Numbered from the stretch's first letter, positions 1 to 9,263 are shown. The stretch: DNA of 64,000 nucleotides from Arthrobacter jinronghuae (GCF_025244825.1 NZ_CP104263.1:186001-250000), one strand, 5' to 3'. Translations and numbers: made by a program. The notes: generated by a model not told the origin, from the sequence alone.

Positions 1-808
1 GGATCTGCGCGGTTTCGTCCGGGTTTTCCGCGGCCCAGGCACGGGCCTTTTCATAGGCGTTGACCACGGCCTGCGCCTGCTCGGGGTCCTCCGCCAGGAA
101 GGATTCGTTGGCGGCCAGGAGCCCGTAGGTATTGAAGTCCAGGTTGCGGTACGCCAGCCGGGCGCCGTTCTGCTCGGCGTCGGCCATGATCGGATCCAGC
201 CCGGCCCATGCATCGACGGCCCCGTTGTCCAGCGCAGCCCGGCCGTCAGCGTGCTGCAGCTGCTCCACGGTGACATCCGAGAGGCTCAGGCCCGCCTCCT
301 CCAACGCCTGGACCAGGAAGAAGTACGGGTCTGTACCCTTTGTTGCGGCTACGGACCTGCCCGCCAGATCCGCCACCGAGGTGATGTCGGAGTCGGCGCC
401 GACCACCAGGGCGGCCCATTCCGGCTGGGAGAACACATCGATGGCCTTGATCGGGGAACCGTTGGCCCGGTTCAGCAGAGCCGCCGAGCCCGCGGTGGAA
501 CCCACATCGATGGCACCGGAGCGGAGGTTCTCATTGGCCTTGTTGGAGCCGGCGGACTGGACCCATTCCACCGTGACTCCCTCCTCGGCCAGGGAGTCCT
601 CCAGCCAGCCCTGGTCCTTGATGATCAGGCTCAGCGGGTTGTAGGTAGCGAAATCGAGGGTCAGGGTGCCGCCGTCGGCGTCTTGGACGGCGGACGCACC
701 GGTGGAGTCTTCTCCGGCGACGCACCCGGTGAGGGCAAGGGCGGCGACGGCGGTGGCTGCGGCGAGCGTGCGGGCGGTGCGGTTCTGGAGTGGAGAACGG
801 CTGTTCAT
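1..808 (-). CDS. ABC transporter substrate-binding lipoprotein, sulfonate/nitrate/taurine family (partial)
   Basis: Read from the ATG at 808 on the minus strand; the C-terminal end lies beyond base 1. The N-terminus is a lipoprotein signal ending in the lipobox LTGC (Cys about residue 30), so the mature protein should be anchored outside the membrane. The rest reads as an SsuA/TauA-type periplasmic-binding fold: a TYNPLSLI-like start, then LRSGAIDVGSTAGSAAL and later DLAGRSVAATKGTDPYF, which are typical of aliphatic sulfonate binders. It lies 143 bases downstream of the ATPase gene on the same strand, so it should be in the SAM-riboswitch-controlled operon; a permease gene is expected beyond the window edge. 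Substrate is inferred from family and riboswitch only. Confidence 0.85.
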   Translation of the reverse strand, partial: MNSRSPLQNRTARTLAAATAVAALALTGCVAGEDSTGASAVQDADGGTLTLDFATYNPLSLIIKDQGWLEDSLAEEGVTVEWVQSAGSNKANENLRSGAIDVGSTAGSAALLNRANGSPIKAIDVFSQPEWAALVVGADSDITSVADLAGRSVAATKGTDPYFFLVQALEEAGLSLSDVTVEQLQHADGRAALDNGAVDAWAGLDPIMADAEQNGARLAYRNLDFNTYGLLAANESFLAEDPEQAQAVVNAYEKARAWAAENPDETAQI

Positions 809-892
809 GGGAATCGATTCCTTAGGGAGGCGAGGCCTGCGCCGGGTACGCGAAAGCGTCCGGCTGCGGCCGTAAGCGGGTAACACGGGATA

Positions 893-918
893 GCTCCGCC
901 CCGGAAAGGGGCAGGAGC
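893..918 (-). repeat. Intergenic hairpin between ATPase and binding-protein genes
   Basis: An inverted repeat with arms GCTCC.GCCCC and GGGGC.GGAGC around a short loop sits in the 143-base gap of the transporter operon. There is no T tract, so it is probably not a terminator. Hairpins at such junctions can stabilise the downstream or upstream message, since the binding protein is usually needed in excess. That role is inferred. Confidence 0.4.
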
Positions 919-951
919 GGGCCGGGAGAGCTCCCGGGTGGGGATGGGGGT

Positions 952-1761
952 CTAGTGGCGCTCGACGCCGAGAAGGGCGAGGAGCTCGCCGCGCATTCGG
1001 GCCAGTTCCGCCGAGGCCCGGTCACGGGGCCGGGCGCCGGGAACGGTGACAACCTCGGTGATGGTGGCACCGGGGGCGCCGTCCTGGCTGCCGAGGACAA
1101 TGATGCGGTCCGCCAGCTGCAGGGCTTCATCCACGTCGTGGGTCACCAACAGTACCGTGGCGGGCGCTGCCCGGTGCAGGGCGAGCAGCAGGTCCTGCAT
1201 CTTCAGCCGGGTCAGTGCGTCGAGGGCACCAAAGGGTTCATCCAGGAGCAGGACGCCGGGTTCCCGGGCCAGCGCCCGGGCCAGGGAGGTCCGCTGGGCC
1301 ATGCCCCCGGACACCGCCCGCGGCCGGTGCTTGGCGAAGGCGGACAGTCCCACCAGGTCCAGGAGCTCGGCAACCTTGGCCTTCCCCCGGCTGGCGCTCG
1401 CGGACTTGGGCAGACCGATCGCAATATTGGCCTGCAGCGTCTGCCACGGCAGCAGCCGCGGTTCCTGGAAGGCGACGGCGCAGCGGTCGTCTATCCCGCT
1501 GACGGACTTGCCGTCGATCAGGATGCTGCCGTCAGTGGGCAGGTCCAGGCCGGCGGCGGCCCGCAGCAGGGTGGACTTGCCGCAGCCGCTCGGGCCCAGG
1601 ATGGCCAGCACCTCGCCGGGCCGGACCTCGAAAGTGATGTCCCGAAGGACTACATGTTCGTTCGGTCCGGAGCCGAAGCTGCGGCCGAGCCCGGCGAACT
1701 TTACCGGCAGGGCCGCACTGGGTCCTGTGCCGGACGTGGAAGAGGGCAGTACTGCAGTCAT
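952..1761 (-). CDS. ABC transporter ATP-binding protein, SsuB/TauB type
   Basis: A 269-residue ATPase of the nitrate/sulfonate/taurine import family. Visible motifs are Walker A GPSGCGKST near residue 57, Q-loop FQEPRLLPW, signature VSGGMAQR, Walker B VLLLDEPFGALD and the switch His in LLVTHDVDEA. FQEPRLLPW and DVDEALQLADR are typical of SsuB. It should energise uptake of an organosulfur compound with the lipoprotein encoded next. The ATG at 1761 lies about ten bases after the end of a SAM riboswitch, and its Shine-Dalgarno GGAG (1772-1769) overlaps the riboswitch closing stem. First gene of the operon. Confidence 0.9.
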   Translation of the reverse strand: MTAVLPSSTSGTGPSAALPVKFAGLGRSFGSGPNEHVVLRDITFEVRPGEVLAILGPSGCGKSTLLRAAAGLDLPTDGSILIDGKSVSGIDDRCAVAFQEPRLLPWQTLQANIAIGLPKSASASRGKAKVAELLDLVGLSAFAKHRPRAVSGGMAQRTSLARALAREPGVLLLDEPFGALDALTRLKMQDLLLALHRAAPATVLLVTHDVDEALQLADRIIVLGSQDGAPGATITEVVTVPGARPRDRASAELARMRGELLALLGVERH

Positions 1762-1770
1762 AGAAACACT

Positions 1771-1929
1771 CCATCGATCCTGGCAGTAGCACCCTACGGA
1801 AGGTGTCCTGAGCCGGGATAACGGCTTCCTGCGACACCAGCCTCGTTATTGCCGCAGTTCAAGGAGGAAATGCGGCAACCAGGGTTGCTGCGGCTTCATC
1901 GATCCAGGTCTCTCAGCCGCTCGGGATGG
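1771..1929 (-). promoter_or_regulatory. SAM riboswitch (S-box class) upstream of the sulfonate transporter
   Basis: On the minus strand the 5' half reads CCATC-CCGAGCGGCTGAGAGACC, then GATGAAGCCGCAGCAACC; the 3' half has GGTGCTACTGCCAGGATCGATGG. This matches the S-box core: closing stem P1 (CCATC at 1929-1925 with GATGG at 1775-1771), kink-turn helix P2 (GCGGC/GCCGC), the conserved GCAACC, and a GGTGCTA...CCAG segment. The P3 to P4 part is longer than average. The last two bases of P1 are part of the GGAG ribosome site, pointing to translational control: SAM binding stabilises P1 and lowers translation. I cannot separate SAM-I from the related SAM-IV class by eye. Confidence 0.85.
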
Positions 1930-2172
1930 TCAAGCACTACTAAACGCCGGATCGGCGGATCCGACAAGTCCCGGCAGGTTGCCCGCGTTCACATAAAGAA
2001 ATGTTCGACGCCGCGTCGCCGGTCCATCGTCTGCGGCACTTCGATGCACCTGCCGCCTGCGGGCATTGACCTCGCGCGCCGTCGGCTCCTAATTTTGGAG
2101 AAGGGTGCGGTTGGGGCGAGCACCCTTTAGCTCTCCAGCATCTTCCTACCCCCCAACCAGCAGGAGCCGGCC

Positions 2173-2790
2173 ATGGAATCAGCTTCGGGTGCCTCCGGAA
2201 TCGTGATGTCCGCCGATGGAACGCCCATTGCGTGGTCCCGGCGGGGCAGCGGCCCTCCGCTGGCGATCGTCGGACCCCTGCTGGCGCACCGCAGCAGTCC
2301 CGCGACGGTGGTCCTGGCGGATGCCCTCTCGAAAAACCATACGGTCTACACCTATGACCGCCGGGGCATCGGCGAAAGCGGCATGGGCGAGGAATACACG
2401 GCGGAGTCGGACGTCGATGACCTGCTCGCCGTCCTTCAGGTAGCCGGGGGATCAACTGACCTTTACGGCTTTGATGAAGGCGCGTTCCTGGCGCTGAGGG
2501 CCGCGGAGGAATCCACGGTGGTCAGCCGGGTGGTCGCGCTGGAACCAACCCTGTCCCTCGCTGACGGGGAGGACGAACTGATGGTCCTGCAGACCGAGAT
2601 CGAGGGCCTCAGCGGCGTCAGCATCCCCGTTCTCGTTATGGCCGGCAGCAGCAGCGGCGACGATACCCAGGACCTGGCGCGGCAAACCGCCGAGGCCTTG
2701 GACTCCGGGGAGTTCCTGCTGGTGGAATCGGATACCCGCGGTATTCCTGATGCGGCCCTGACCGACGCCATCGAGTCTTTCCTGGCCTAA
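2173..2790 (+). CDS. Alpha/beta hydrolase-fold protein, probably degenerate
   Basis: A 205-residue protein with an alpha/beta-hydrolase core: VYTYDRRGIGESG (strand 4 loop) and a nucleophile elbow reading LYGFDEGA. Asp101 occupies the position normally held by Ser, as in dehalogenase-type members. The protein is 60-80 residues shorter than typical family members, lacks an obvious cap domain, and the place where the catalytic His should sit reads SDTRGIPDAAL, with no His. Activity is therefore doubtful. Start ATG 2173 follows an AGGAG site. The CoA-binding protein gene follows closely, so they may be co-transcribed. Substrate unknown. Confidence 0.7.
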   Translation: MESASGASGIVMSADGTPIAWSRRGSGPPLAIVGPLLAHRSSPATVVLADALSKNHTVYTYDRRGIGESGMGEEYTAESDVDDLLAVLQVAGGSTDLYGFDEGAFLALRAAEESTVVSRVVALEPTLSLADGEDELMVLQTEIEGLSGVSIPVLVMAGSSSGDDTQDLARQTAEALDSGEFLLVESDTRGIPDAALTDAIESFLA

Positions 2791-2831
2791 GCTGGATGCC
2801 TATCACCGGCTCCGGGGCAAAGGAAGAAACT

Positions 2832-3251
2832 GTGGCACACGCTAACGACCCAGCGGCAATCGAACGGCTGCTCCGGAACAAGGGGGCCCGGTGGGCGATC
2901 GTGGGCTTGTCCAATAACCCGCTCCGCCCCGCCGTCGGCGTCTCACGCTTTATCCAGGACCAGCTGGGCATGGAGATCATCCCGGTGAGCCTGAAGGGCG
3001 ATGACGTGCACGGCAACAAGGGATACCGCCGGCTCAGTGAAATCCCGGGAAGCATCGACGTAGTGGATTGCTTCGTGAATTCCGCCCGGGTGGGCGACAT
3101 TGTGGACCAGGCCATCGAAGTGGGCGCCAAGGCGGTCTGGATGCAGCTCGGCGTGGTGGACGAAGCGGCAGCCGCGCGTGCGGCGGCGGCAGGGCTCGAC
3201 GTCGTGATGGACGCCTGCCCGGTCATCGAAGCACCGCGCCTCGGGCTCTAG
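2832..3251 (+). CDS. CoA-binding domain protein, YccU family
   Basis: A Rossmann-type CoA-binding protein of about 139 residues. WAIVGLSNNPLRPAVGVSRF near the start and the later VVDCFVNSARVGDIVDQAIEVGAKAVWMQLGVVD segment are characteristic of the YccU/CoA-binding 2 family, and DACPVIEAPRL ends the protein as usual. Family members bind CoA; the physiological role is not established. I chose GTG 2832 because an AAGGAAG ribosome site (2819-2825) precedes it and this gives the usual family length. An in-frame ATG at 2796 would add 12 residues without a good ribosome site. Convergent with the next gene, with ends overlapping by four bases. Confidence 0.85.
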   Translation: MAHANDPAAIERLLRNKGARWAIVGLSNNPLRPAVGVSRFIQDQLGMEIIPVSLKGDDVHGNKGYRRLSEIPGSIDVVDCFVNSARVGDIVDQAIEVGAKAVWMQLGVVDEAAAARAAAAGLDVVMDACPVIEAPRLGL

Positions 3252-4081
3252 AGTTTGGCGAACCGAGCGCGGATGATCCCCATGTACAGCCCGTAGAGCA
3301 TCAGCCCGACCCCCACCGCGGCCAGCGCCACCACGCCGAAGGGCTGGTCCCGCAGCGTATGCAGCGCGCCGTCGAGACCGGTGGACTCCTCCGGGTCCGC
3401 CTGCACGGCGGCCAGGGTGAGCAGCACCCCCAGGATGCCAAGCGACACTCCCTTGGCGATAAAGCCGGCCACGCCGGTGATGTCCACGGCCTTTGCCCAG
3501 AGTCCGCCGGGGACGCCGGTGAGGTTCCGGCGGAAGCGGCGTGTGGCTCCCTTGAAAATGAAGTAGCCGCCGATTCCCACCACCACCAGCCCGGTGAGTC
3601 CAAGAATCCATTGGCCCGCTGGTACCGCCAGCAGGCGGGCGGTCCAGCTGACCGAGGAAGAGCTGCCGTTATTGCTTCCGCGGCCCAGGGCAAACGAAGC
3701 GAAAACGGTTCCGATGGCCCCGTAAACGAGAACCTGCCCGGCGTTGCTGGCCCGGTCCTTCCACAGCTCCTTGTCCTTCAGCTGCTGTCCGGCAAAGAAG
3801 ATGCGGGTGAGCTGGAACAGTGCCAGGGCGTAGCAGCCGAGGAAGCAGAACCAGACCAGCGCGTACCCGGCGGGCTGTTCGGCCACAGCAGCTACGGCAC
3901 CGCTGGTGTCCGCATTGCCGGACCCTCCGGCGTTGATCTGCAAGGCGATCAGGCCAATGACAATGTGCACTATCCCGCTTGCCACATAGCCCACCCGGGC
4001 GAACCGCTCGAAGGTCCTGGAACCGGCGGCGCGCTCCGCAGCCTGGCTGACGGGGCCGCTACTGCGGTTGATCTGCTTCAA
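3248..4081 (-). CDS. DUF1206 domain membrane protein
   Basis: A 277-residue integral membrane protein with about six transmembrane helices arranged as three two-helix units, the hallmark of DUF1206. The first unit contains RFARVGYVASGIVHIVIG, the second starts near GQVLVYGAIGTVFASFALG, and the third contains AGFIAKGVSLGILGVLLTLAA. Each has the Gly-rich ARxGYxxxG-like pattern of the family. Function is unknown; such proteins are common in Actinobacteria. Monocistronic, between a convergent CoA-binding gene and a divergent MmcQ-like gene. Confidence 0.88.
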   Translation of the reverse strand: MKQINRSSGPVSQAAERAAGSRTFERFARVGYVASGIVHIVIGLIALQINAGGSGNADTSGAVAAVAEQPAGYALVWFCFLGCYALALFQLTRIFFAGQQLKDKELWKDRASNAGQVLVYGAIGTVFASFALGRGSNNGSSSSVSWTARLLAVPAGQWILGLTGLVVVGIGGYFIFKGATRRFRRNLTGVPGGLWAKAVDITGVAGFIAKGVSLGILGVLLTLAAVQADPEESTGLDGALHTLRDQPFGVVALAAVGVGLMLYGLYMGIIRARFAKL

Positions 4082-4199
4082 ACCGTTTTATCCTTCGCTC
4101 TGCTGCCGGCACGCCCGCAGTAATCTACCTGTTCCTCCCATCCTGTCACCCATGGGCTGTGCAGTGCCGTTGCGCGGACGGCAGCGCTAGGCTTTTCCC

Positions 4200-4586
4200 A
4201 TGGATGCGGGTGAGCTTAGACGGTTGTGCCTGTCCCTGCCCGGGGCGTTCGAAGACTTCCCCTTCGGGCCGGAGTCCTCGGTGTTCAAGGTGGGGGCCGC
4301 CGCTGGCAAAGCGAAGATGTTCGCTCTGACGGAGCTTGCCGGTGAACCCCTGATGATCAGCCTGAAGTGCGAACCGGAGCTGGCGCTTCAGCTACGCGCC
4401 GCCCATCCGGAAATCACCGGCGCCTGGCACATGAACAAGACGCACTGGAATCAGGTGGAAGTTGCCTCCGGCCTGCCGCGGGACATGATCCGGGACCTGG
4501 TCGAGGACTCCTATGACCTGGTGGTGGCCTCGCTGCCGCGAAAGGACCGGGAATCACTCGCTTGGAAGGGCCTGGCGGAGGGATGA
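4200..4586 (+). CDS. MmcQ/YjbR family DNA-binding protein
   Basis: A 128-residue protein with the CyaY-like YjbR fold: it begins MDAGELRRLCLSLPGA and has EDFPFGPESSVFKVG, then ISLKCEPELALQLRAAHPEI and HMNKTHWNQVEV, the family landmarks. YjbR proteins have a double-wing DNA-binding fold; the biological role is unknown. Stop codon overlaps the next gene's ATG (ATGA), so the two are probably translationally coupled. Confidence 0.85.
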   Translation: MDAGELRRLCLSLPGAFEDFPFGPESSVFKVGAAAGKAKMFALTELAGEPLMISLKCEPELALQLRAAHPEITGAWHMNKTHWNQVEVASGLPRDMIRDLVEDSYDLVVASLPRKDRESLAWKGLAEG

Positions 4587-5158
4587 GGCACAACACCGGT
4601 TTCACCTACGCTGAGCAGGGGCTAACCGAGCGGCCCTATCCGGCACCCATGACGGACCGCTGGCCCGCGGGTTACCGGCTGGTGCTGCGCAAGGCAGAAC
4701 TGGAAGTGGCCGATTCGCAGGCCGGGTTTCTCCGCCTCGCCAACGGGCTGCTGGACTGGGACCTGCACCGCCGGGCGGGGCTGTATGTGGCACCCGGCAC
4801 GCCGCGCGCCGCCCCGGGTGTGGACATGGCATCGGGCGTGGGGGTCTGGCGGGTGCGCTACTACGCTCCCTGCCGCGTGATCTGGGCTGCTGAAGCGGCG
4901 CTGGACGACGACGGCGCGCCGGTCCGCGGACAGCGCAGCGGGTTTGGCTACGGCACCCTGCCAGGACACCCGGAGCGCGGTGAAGAAGGTTTTTACGCCG
5001 AACTCGACGAAGCCGGCCGGCTGTACTTCCGGGTTGCTGCCTACAGCCGCCCGGGCAACCGGCTGGTGGGTGCCGTCAACATGGTCAACACCCGCGTCCA
5101 GCAGTTTTACACCAACCGGTATTTCGCCGCAGCCTACCGGCTGGCCTCCGGGAGCTGA
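4583..5158 (+). CDS. DUF1990 family protein
   Basis: About 191 residues. FTYAEQGLTERPYPAPMTDRW near the start and later GVGVWRVRYYAPCRVIW, GFGYGTLPGHPERGEEGF and a final block with PGNRLVGAVNMVN are characteristic of DUF1990, a small-ligand-binding fold of unknown function. I chose ATG 4583, which overlaps the previous stop as ATGA and follows GGCGGAGGG; an upstream in-frame ATG at 4562 would overlap the previous gene further. Convergent with the acetyltransferase gene at 5134, overlapping it by 25 bases. Confidence 0.85.
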   Translation: MRHNTGFTYAEQGLTERPYPAPMTDRWPAGYRLVLRKAELEVADSQAGFLRLANGLLDWDLHRRAGLYVAPGTPRAAPGVDMASGVGVWRVRYYAPCRVIWAAEAALDDDGAPVRGQRSGFGYGTLPGHPERGEEGFYAELDEAGRLYFRVAAYSRPGNRLVGAVNMVNTRVQQFYTNRYFAAAYRLASGS

Positions 5159-5667
5159 TCCCGCCGGAGGGCGAACTGCAGGGTGAGTTCGCTTTCCTCC
5201 ACCGGCATGAAGCCCGCGCTCAACAGCAGGGATTGGGACGCGTCATTGCCCGGTTCCGTGTAGGCGATGATGGTGTCCACCTCCGGGTGGGTGAGCGCAA
5301 ACCGTGCCAGGGCCACCAACGCTTCAGTGGCGTAGCCCTGCCCCTGGCATGAGGGAACCACGCTGTAGCTGACTTCCACCGTGCCCTCATCGGGGACGCC
5401 GGCAAAGCCGATGGTTCCCACCACCAGCGCGGTCGAAAGTTCCCGGATCAGGCGCGTGCCGAACGACGCAGCGGGACCGAGCAATCCGGCCTCGAAGAAC
5501 TGGCGGGCGGCGTCGTAGTCGGTGGGCTGGGGGAAGTCCTCCGCCCAGTCCGGGCGTCGCGTCTGGATGATGAGGGCGTCCACTTCGGCCACGGTCATCA
5601 GGTCCAGCGACAGGCGCTGCGTGGGAATGCCGGCCTCCGCGGCCAGGTTCTCGGGGATTATGCTCAC
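5134..5667 (-). CDS. GNAT family N-acetyltransferase (RimJ/RimL-like)
   Basis: A 177-residue acetyltransferase. The acetyl-CoA site is visible as VEVSYSVVPSCQGQGYATEAL (motif A, with Q-G-Q-G-Y-A), followed by TIIAYTEPGNDASQSLLLSAGF, the usual N-x-x-S motif B of RimJ-like enzymes. The likely donor is acetyl-CoA; the acceptor is unknown. Translation starts at GTG 5667 without a clear ribosome site, so the start is less certain. Confidence 0.85.
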   Translation of the reverse strand: MSIIPENLAAEAGIPTQRLSLDLMTVAEVDALIIQTRRPDWAEDFPQPTDYDAARQFFEAGLLGPAASFGTRLIRELSTALVVGTIGFAGVPDEGTVEVSYSVVPSCQGQGYATEALVALARFALTHPEVDTIIAYTEPGNDASQSLLLSAGFMPVEESELTLQFALRRDQLPEASR

Positions 5668-5732
5668 GAGCTAATTTTGCACGTACTTTCGGGTTTTGCT
5701 TCATTCGGCTCACCCGGACCCGGAGGGCACTA

Positions 5733-6122
5733 CTAGGTTTGGCGCCCAACAGGTACGAAGAGCATCCGGAACGAGTTCGCCAGAAGGAGTCCGAATAGCC
5801 CGGTGGACGTCGTGGGCTGCTGGAGCAGCAGCAGCGAAATGATGAGCATTACTGCGCACAGTACCGCGATCGCCCCCATGAACTTCACCCGTCCCCGGTC
5901 CGCAGTCAGCACTTGTTCCGCTCCCCGGCTGCGGGCCCCCGCCAGCAACCACACCCCGATGCCTGCTGCCAGCAGCCCGGCCGCAACGGTGAGACCGGCC
6001 GTCAGCCGGTCATCCCCGCTGAACAAATACGGCAGGTTCAAAATCAGTGGGACGGCGCCCGCCGCCAGACTTAGTACTCCGCCAACCTGGCGGACCTGCT
6101 GCGTTCGGTTGATCTTGTCCAT
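5733..6122 (-). CDS. Small hypothetical membrane protein
   Basis: A 129-residue protein with four hydrophobic segments (about residues 13-35, 40-63, 78-100 and 106-125), so probably a four-helix inner-membrane protein. A short basic loop (GARSRGAEQ) lies between helices 2 and 3. I recognise no family. It is downstream of the pur operon start region only in space; it lies beyond the purL stop on the same strand, 58 bases away, and could be read from purL transcripts. Confidence 0.6.
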   Translation of the reverse strand: MDKINRTQQVRQVGGVLSLAAGAVPLILNLPYLFSGDDRLTAGLTVAAGLLAAGIGVWLLAGARSRGAEQVLTADRGRVKFMGAIAVLCAVMLIISLLLLQQPTTSTGLFGLLLANSFRMLFVPVGRQT

Positions 6123-6180
6123 GCCTGAGGAGCCTACACGGGCCCGGCGGAGTCCGCGGGCCCGTGCTGGTGCTGCCGGC

Positions 6181-8490
6181 TTAGCCGAAGTGCTTCGGCA
6201 GGGTGCCTTCGTGAGCCGCCTTCAACTCATCGAGGGGCAGGGTGAAGTTGCTCTGGAAGTCCAGGGCGCCGATCTCGGTGTCCACCACGCCGATCCGGGC
6301 ATGAGCGAAACCGCGCGCCGAGCACATGTCCTTGAACCGGACTTCCTCGCTGCGGGCCACCGCGACGACGGCGCGGGCCTGGGACTCGGAGAACAGCAGG
6401 GTGAACAGGTCCACTCCGTCGCGTTCGCAGACTTCGCCAAGGCCGATCCGCGCACCGACGCCGAAGCGCAGGGCCATTTCGGACAGCGCGGCGGCGAGGC
6501 CGCCCTCGGAGAGGTCATGCGCGGCGTCGATCATGCCGTCGCGGGAGGCATTGACCAGCAGTTCCCCGAGCAGTTTCTCCGCCTGCAGGTCCACCTTGGG
6601 CGGCTGCCCGCCCAGATGGCCGCGCAGATTCGCGTATTCGGAGCCGTCCAGCTCGTCCTGCGTGGTGCCCATCAGGTAAATGGCCTGGCCGTCCTGCCGC
6701 CAGCCCGACGGCGTCCGGCGGGCGACGTCGTCGAACACGCCCAGCACGCCCACCACAGGGGTGGGATGGATGGCGACGCCGCCGGTCTGGTTGTAGAGCG
6801 AAACGTTGCCGCCGGTGACGGGCACGCCGAGTTCGCGGCAGCCGTCGGCCAGCCCGCGCACGGACTCGGCGAACTGCCACATGACCTCCGGGTCCTCCGG
6901 GGAACCGAAGTTCAGGCAGTCGGTGACCGCCAACGGCTTTGCGCCGGCGGTGGACACGTTGCGGTAGGACTCGGCCAGGGCCAGCTTCGCGCCCTCGTAC
7001 GGATTCAGGTAGGAGTAGCGGCCGTTGGCATCGGTGGAAATGGCGACGCCCAGGCCAGTGGTTTCATCCACGCGGACCACACCGGCGTCATCCGGTATGG
7101 CCAGGGCGGTGTTGCCCTGCACATAGCGGTCGTACTGGTTGGTGACCCAGGACTTGTCGCACATGTTCGGCGAGGCCATCAGCTCCAGGATGGCGTCCTT
7201 GACTGCGGCGCTGCCGAAGGGCCGTTCAGCGTTGAAGGAGTTGGCTTCGATGCTGTCCTGCGCGGCCGGACGCGCCATGGGCCGCTGGTACACCGGGCCC
7301 TCGTGCGCCACTGTGCGCGGATCGACGTCGACAATGGTTTCGCCGTCCCAGTCGATGATCAGCCGGCCGGTGCCGGTGACTTCGCCGAGCCAGGAGTACT
7401 CCACGTTCCACTTGTCCATGATCGCCTCGAACGCTTCCACGTTCTCCGGGGTCACCACGGCCATCATGCGTTCCTGTGACTCGGACATCAGGATCTCGCC
7501 GGGCGTCAGGGTGGGGTCGCGCAGCAGCACGTTCGTCAGCTCCACGTGCATGCCGCCGTCGCCGTTGGAGGCGAGCTCCGACGTCGCGCAGGAAATACCG
7601 GCCGCCCCCAGGTCCTGGATGCCCTCCACCACGGAGGACTTGAACAGTTCCAGGCAGCACTCGATGAGCACCTTCTCCGCGAAGGGATCGCCCACCTGGA
7701 CGGCGGGGCGCTTGGAGGGTTTGTCCGCGTCGAAGGATTCGGAGGCCAGCACGGAGGCGCCGCCGATGCCGTCGCCGCCGGTGCGGGCGCCGAAGAGCAC
7801 CACCTTGTTGCCGGCGCCGGAGGCGTTGGCCAGCCGGATGTCCTCGTGGCGCATTACGCCCACGGCCAGGGCGTTGACCAGCGGGTTGCCCTGGTAGACG
7901 GAGTCGAAGACCAGTTCCCCGCCGATGTTTGGCAGCCCCAGGGAGTTGCCGTAGCCGCCGATGCCGGACACGATGCCGTGCACCAGGCGGGCGGTGTCCG
8001 GGTGGTCGATGGCGCCGAAGCGCAGCGGATCCATCACGGCCACCGGGCGGGCACCCATGGAGATGATGTCGCGGACAATGCCGCCGACGCCGGTGGCGGC
8101 ACCCTGGTAGGGCTCCACGAAGGACGGGTGGTTGTGGGATTCGACCTTGAAGGTCACGGCCCAGCCCTCACCGATGTCCACCACGCCGGCGTTCTCGCCG
8201 ATCCCCACCAGCAGGTGTTCCTTCATTTTGTCGGTGACCTTGTCCCCGAACTGCTTCAAATGCACCTTGGAGGACTTGTAGGAGCAGTGCTCGGACCACA
8301 TCACCGAGTACATCGCCAGTTCCGCCGCGGTGGGGCGGCGGCCCAGGATCTCCACGACCCGGTTGAACTCGTCTTCCTTCAGGCCGAGCTCGGCCCAGGG
8401 CAGCTCCGTGTCCGGGGTGGCAGCGGCGTGCACAACGGTGTCGATGCGGAACTTCTTCTGCTCAGCGGCAGCACTGGGGGAAACGGTCAT
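6181..8490 (-). CDS. purL: Phosphoribosylformylglycinamidine synthase subunit PurL
   Basis: A 769-residue small-type PurL, the ATP-dependent synthetase that converts FGAR to FGAM in purine synthesis using ammonia delivered by PurQ, with PurS as bridge. Visible marks: [12 protein letters not shown] near residue 65, [24 protein letters not shown], the long [17 protein letters not shown] stretch, [16 protein letters not shown], and the second half [15 protein letters not shown]. It lacks the glutaminase domain of the large PurL type, as expected with a separate PurQ. Start ATG 8490 overlaps the purQ stop (ATGA). Last gene of purSQL. Confidence 0.98.
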   Translation of the reverse strand: MTVSPSAAAEQKKFRIDTVVHAAATPDTELPWAELGLKEDEFNRVVEILGRRPTAAELAMYSVMWSEHCSYKSSKVHLKQFGDKVTDKMKEHLLVGIGENAGVVDIGEGWAVTFKVESHNHPSFVEPYQGAATGVGGIVRDIISMGARPVAVMDPLRFGAIDHPDTARLVHGIVSGIGGYGNSLGLPNIGGELVFDSVYQGNPLVNALAVGVMRHEDIRLANASGAGNKVVLFGARTGGDGIGGASVLASESFDADKPSKRPAVQVGDPFAEKVLIECCLELFKSSVVEGIQDLGAAGISCATSELASNGDGGMHVELTNVLLRDPTLTPGEILMSESQERMMAVVTPENVEAFEAIMDKWNVEYSWLGEVTGTGRLIIDWDGETIVDVDPRTVAHEGPVYQRPMARPAAQDSIEANSFNAERPFGSAAVKDAILELMASPNMCDKSWVTNQYDRYVQGNTALAIPDDAGVVRVDETTGLGVAISTDANGRYSYLNPYEGAKLALAESYRNVSTAGAKPLAVTDCLNFGSPEDPEVMWQFAESVRGLADGCRELGVPVTGGNVSLYNQTGGVAIHPTPVVGVLGVFDDVARRTPSGWRQDGQAIYLMGTTQDELDGSEYANLRGHLGGQPPKVDLQAEKLLGELLVNASRDGMIDAAHDLSEGGLAAALSEMALRFGVGARIGLGEVCERDGVDLFTLLFSESQARAVVAVARSEEVRFKDMCSARGFAHARIGVVDTEIGALDFQSNFTLPLDELKAAHEGTLPKHFG

Positions 8491-9263
8491 GACTTGCCTC
8501 CGGCAACGAGCGAGTTGAGTACAGAGCTGAAGATGCGCAGCCCGTCGGTGCCGTAGCCCAGGCCGACCTCGCCGTAGGCGGAGGAATCCGGGCCGAAGCC
8601 GGGTTCGACGGCGTGTTCAGGGTGGGGCATCAACCCGACGACGTTTCTTGCAGCGTTGGAAATGCCGGCGATGCCGCGGCGGGACCCGTTGGGGTTCTCA
8701 CCCTCGTAGCGGAAGACCACCCGGCCTTCGCCCTCCAGTTCGTCCAGCGTTTTCTCATCCGCGACGTACTGGCCGTCCTGGTTCTTCAGCGGAACGACCA
8801 TTCCGGCACCCAGCTCGTAGGCGTTGGTCCAGGCGGTGCTGTTGTTTTCCACGCGCAGCAGCTGGTCAGCGCAGGAGAATTTCAGGTGGTTGTTCTTGAT
8901 CATGGAACCCGGCAGCAGGTGTGCCTCGGTGAGGATCTGGAAGCCGTTGCAGATGCCCAGCACGGGCATGCCGCCGGCGGCGGCGTCCACTACCTTTTCC
9001 ATGAGCGGTGCGAAGCGGGCAATGGCCCCGGCGCGCAGGTAGTCCCCGTAGGAGAACCCTCCGGGGATGATCACCGCGTCCACGGACTGCAGATTCGCTT
9101 CGGCATGCCAGAGCCCGACGGCGGTGCCGCCGGCGATGGTCACGGCGCGCGCGGCGTCGCGGTCATCCAGGGTGCCGGGGAAGGTGATGATACCTACCCG
9201 GACGGCGCGGAGCGCGTCGTTTTCGGGGGCGACGGAAAAGTCGCCGATCAGGGGAGTACTCAA
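8487..9263 (-). CDS. purQ: Phosphoribosylformylglycinamidine synthase subunit PurQ (glutaminase)
   Basis: A 258-residue class I glutamine amidotransferase. The nucleophile Cys is in [13 protein letters not shown], preceded by [17 protein letters not shown], and the catalytic His-x-Glu is in [11 protein letters not shown] near the C-terminus. It hydrolyses glutamine and passes ammonia to PurL. It starts three bases after purS ends and overlaps purL by four bases, so the three subunits are made from one message. A roughly 20-residue N-terminal extension precedes the usual start region [13 protein letters not shown]. Confidence 0.97.
   Translation of the reverse strand: MSTPLIGDFSVAPENDALRAVRVGIITFPGTLDDRDAARAVTIAGGTAVGLWHAEANLQSVDAVIIPGGFSYGDYLRAGAIARFAPLMEKVVDAAAGGMPVLGICNGFQILTEAHLLPGSMIKNNHLKFSCADQLLRVENNSTAWTNAYELGAGMVVPLKNQDGQYVADEKTLDELEGEGRVVFRYEGENPNGSRRGIAGISNAARNVVGLMPHPEHAVEPGFGPDSSAYGEVGLGYGTDGLRIFSSVLNSLVAGGKS

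Noticed and set aside
955..1821. Plus-strand ORF of 288 residues opposite the ABC ATPase
   Set aside because: It is antisense to a well-supported ATPase with all motifs and covers part of the riboswitch; its own product has no family features.
1849..2130. Plus-strand ORF of 93 residues
   Set aside because: Overlaps the SAM riboswitch on the other strand and has no ribosome site or coding signal.
5803..7479. Large plus-strand ORF opposite purL
   Set aside because: Antisense to purL, which carries all family motifs. Long antisense frames are common in high-GC DNA.
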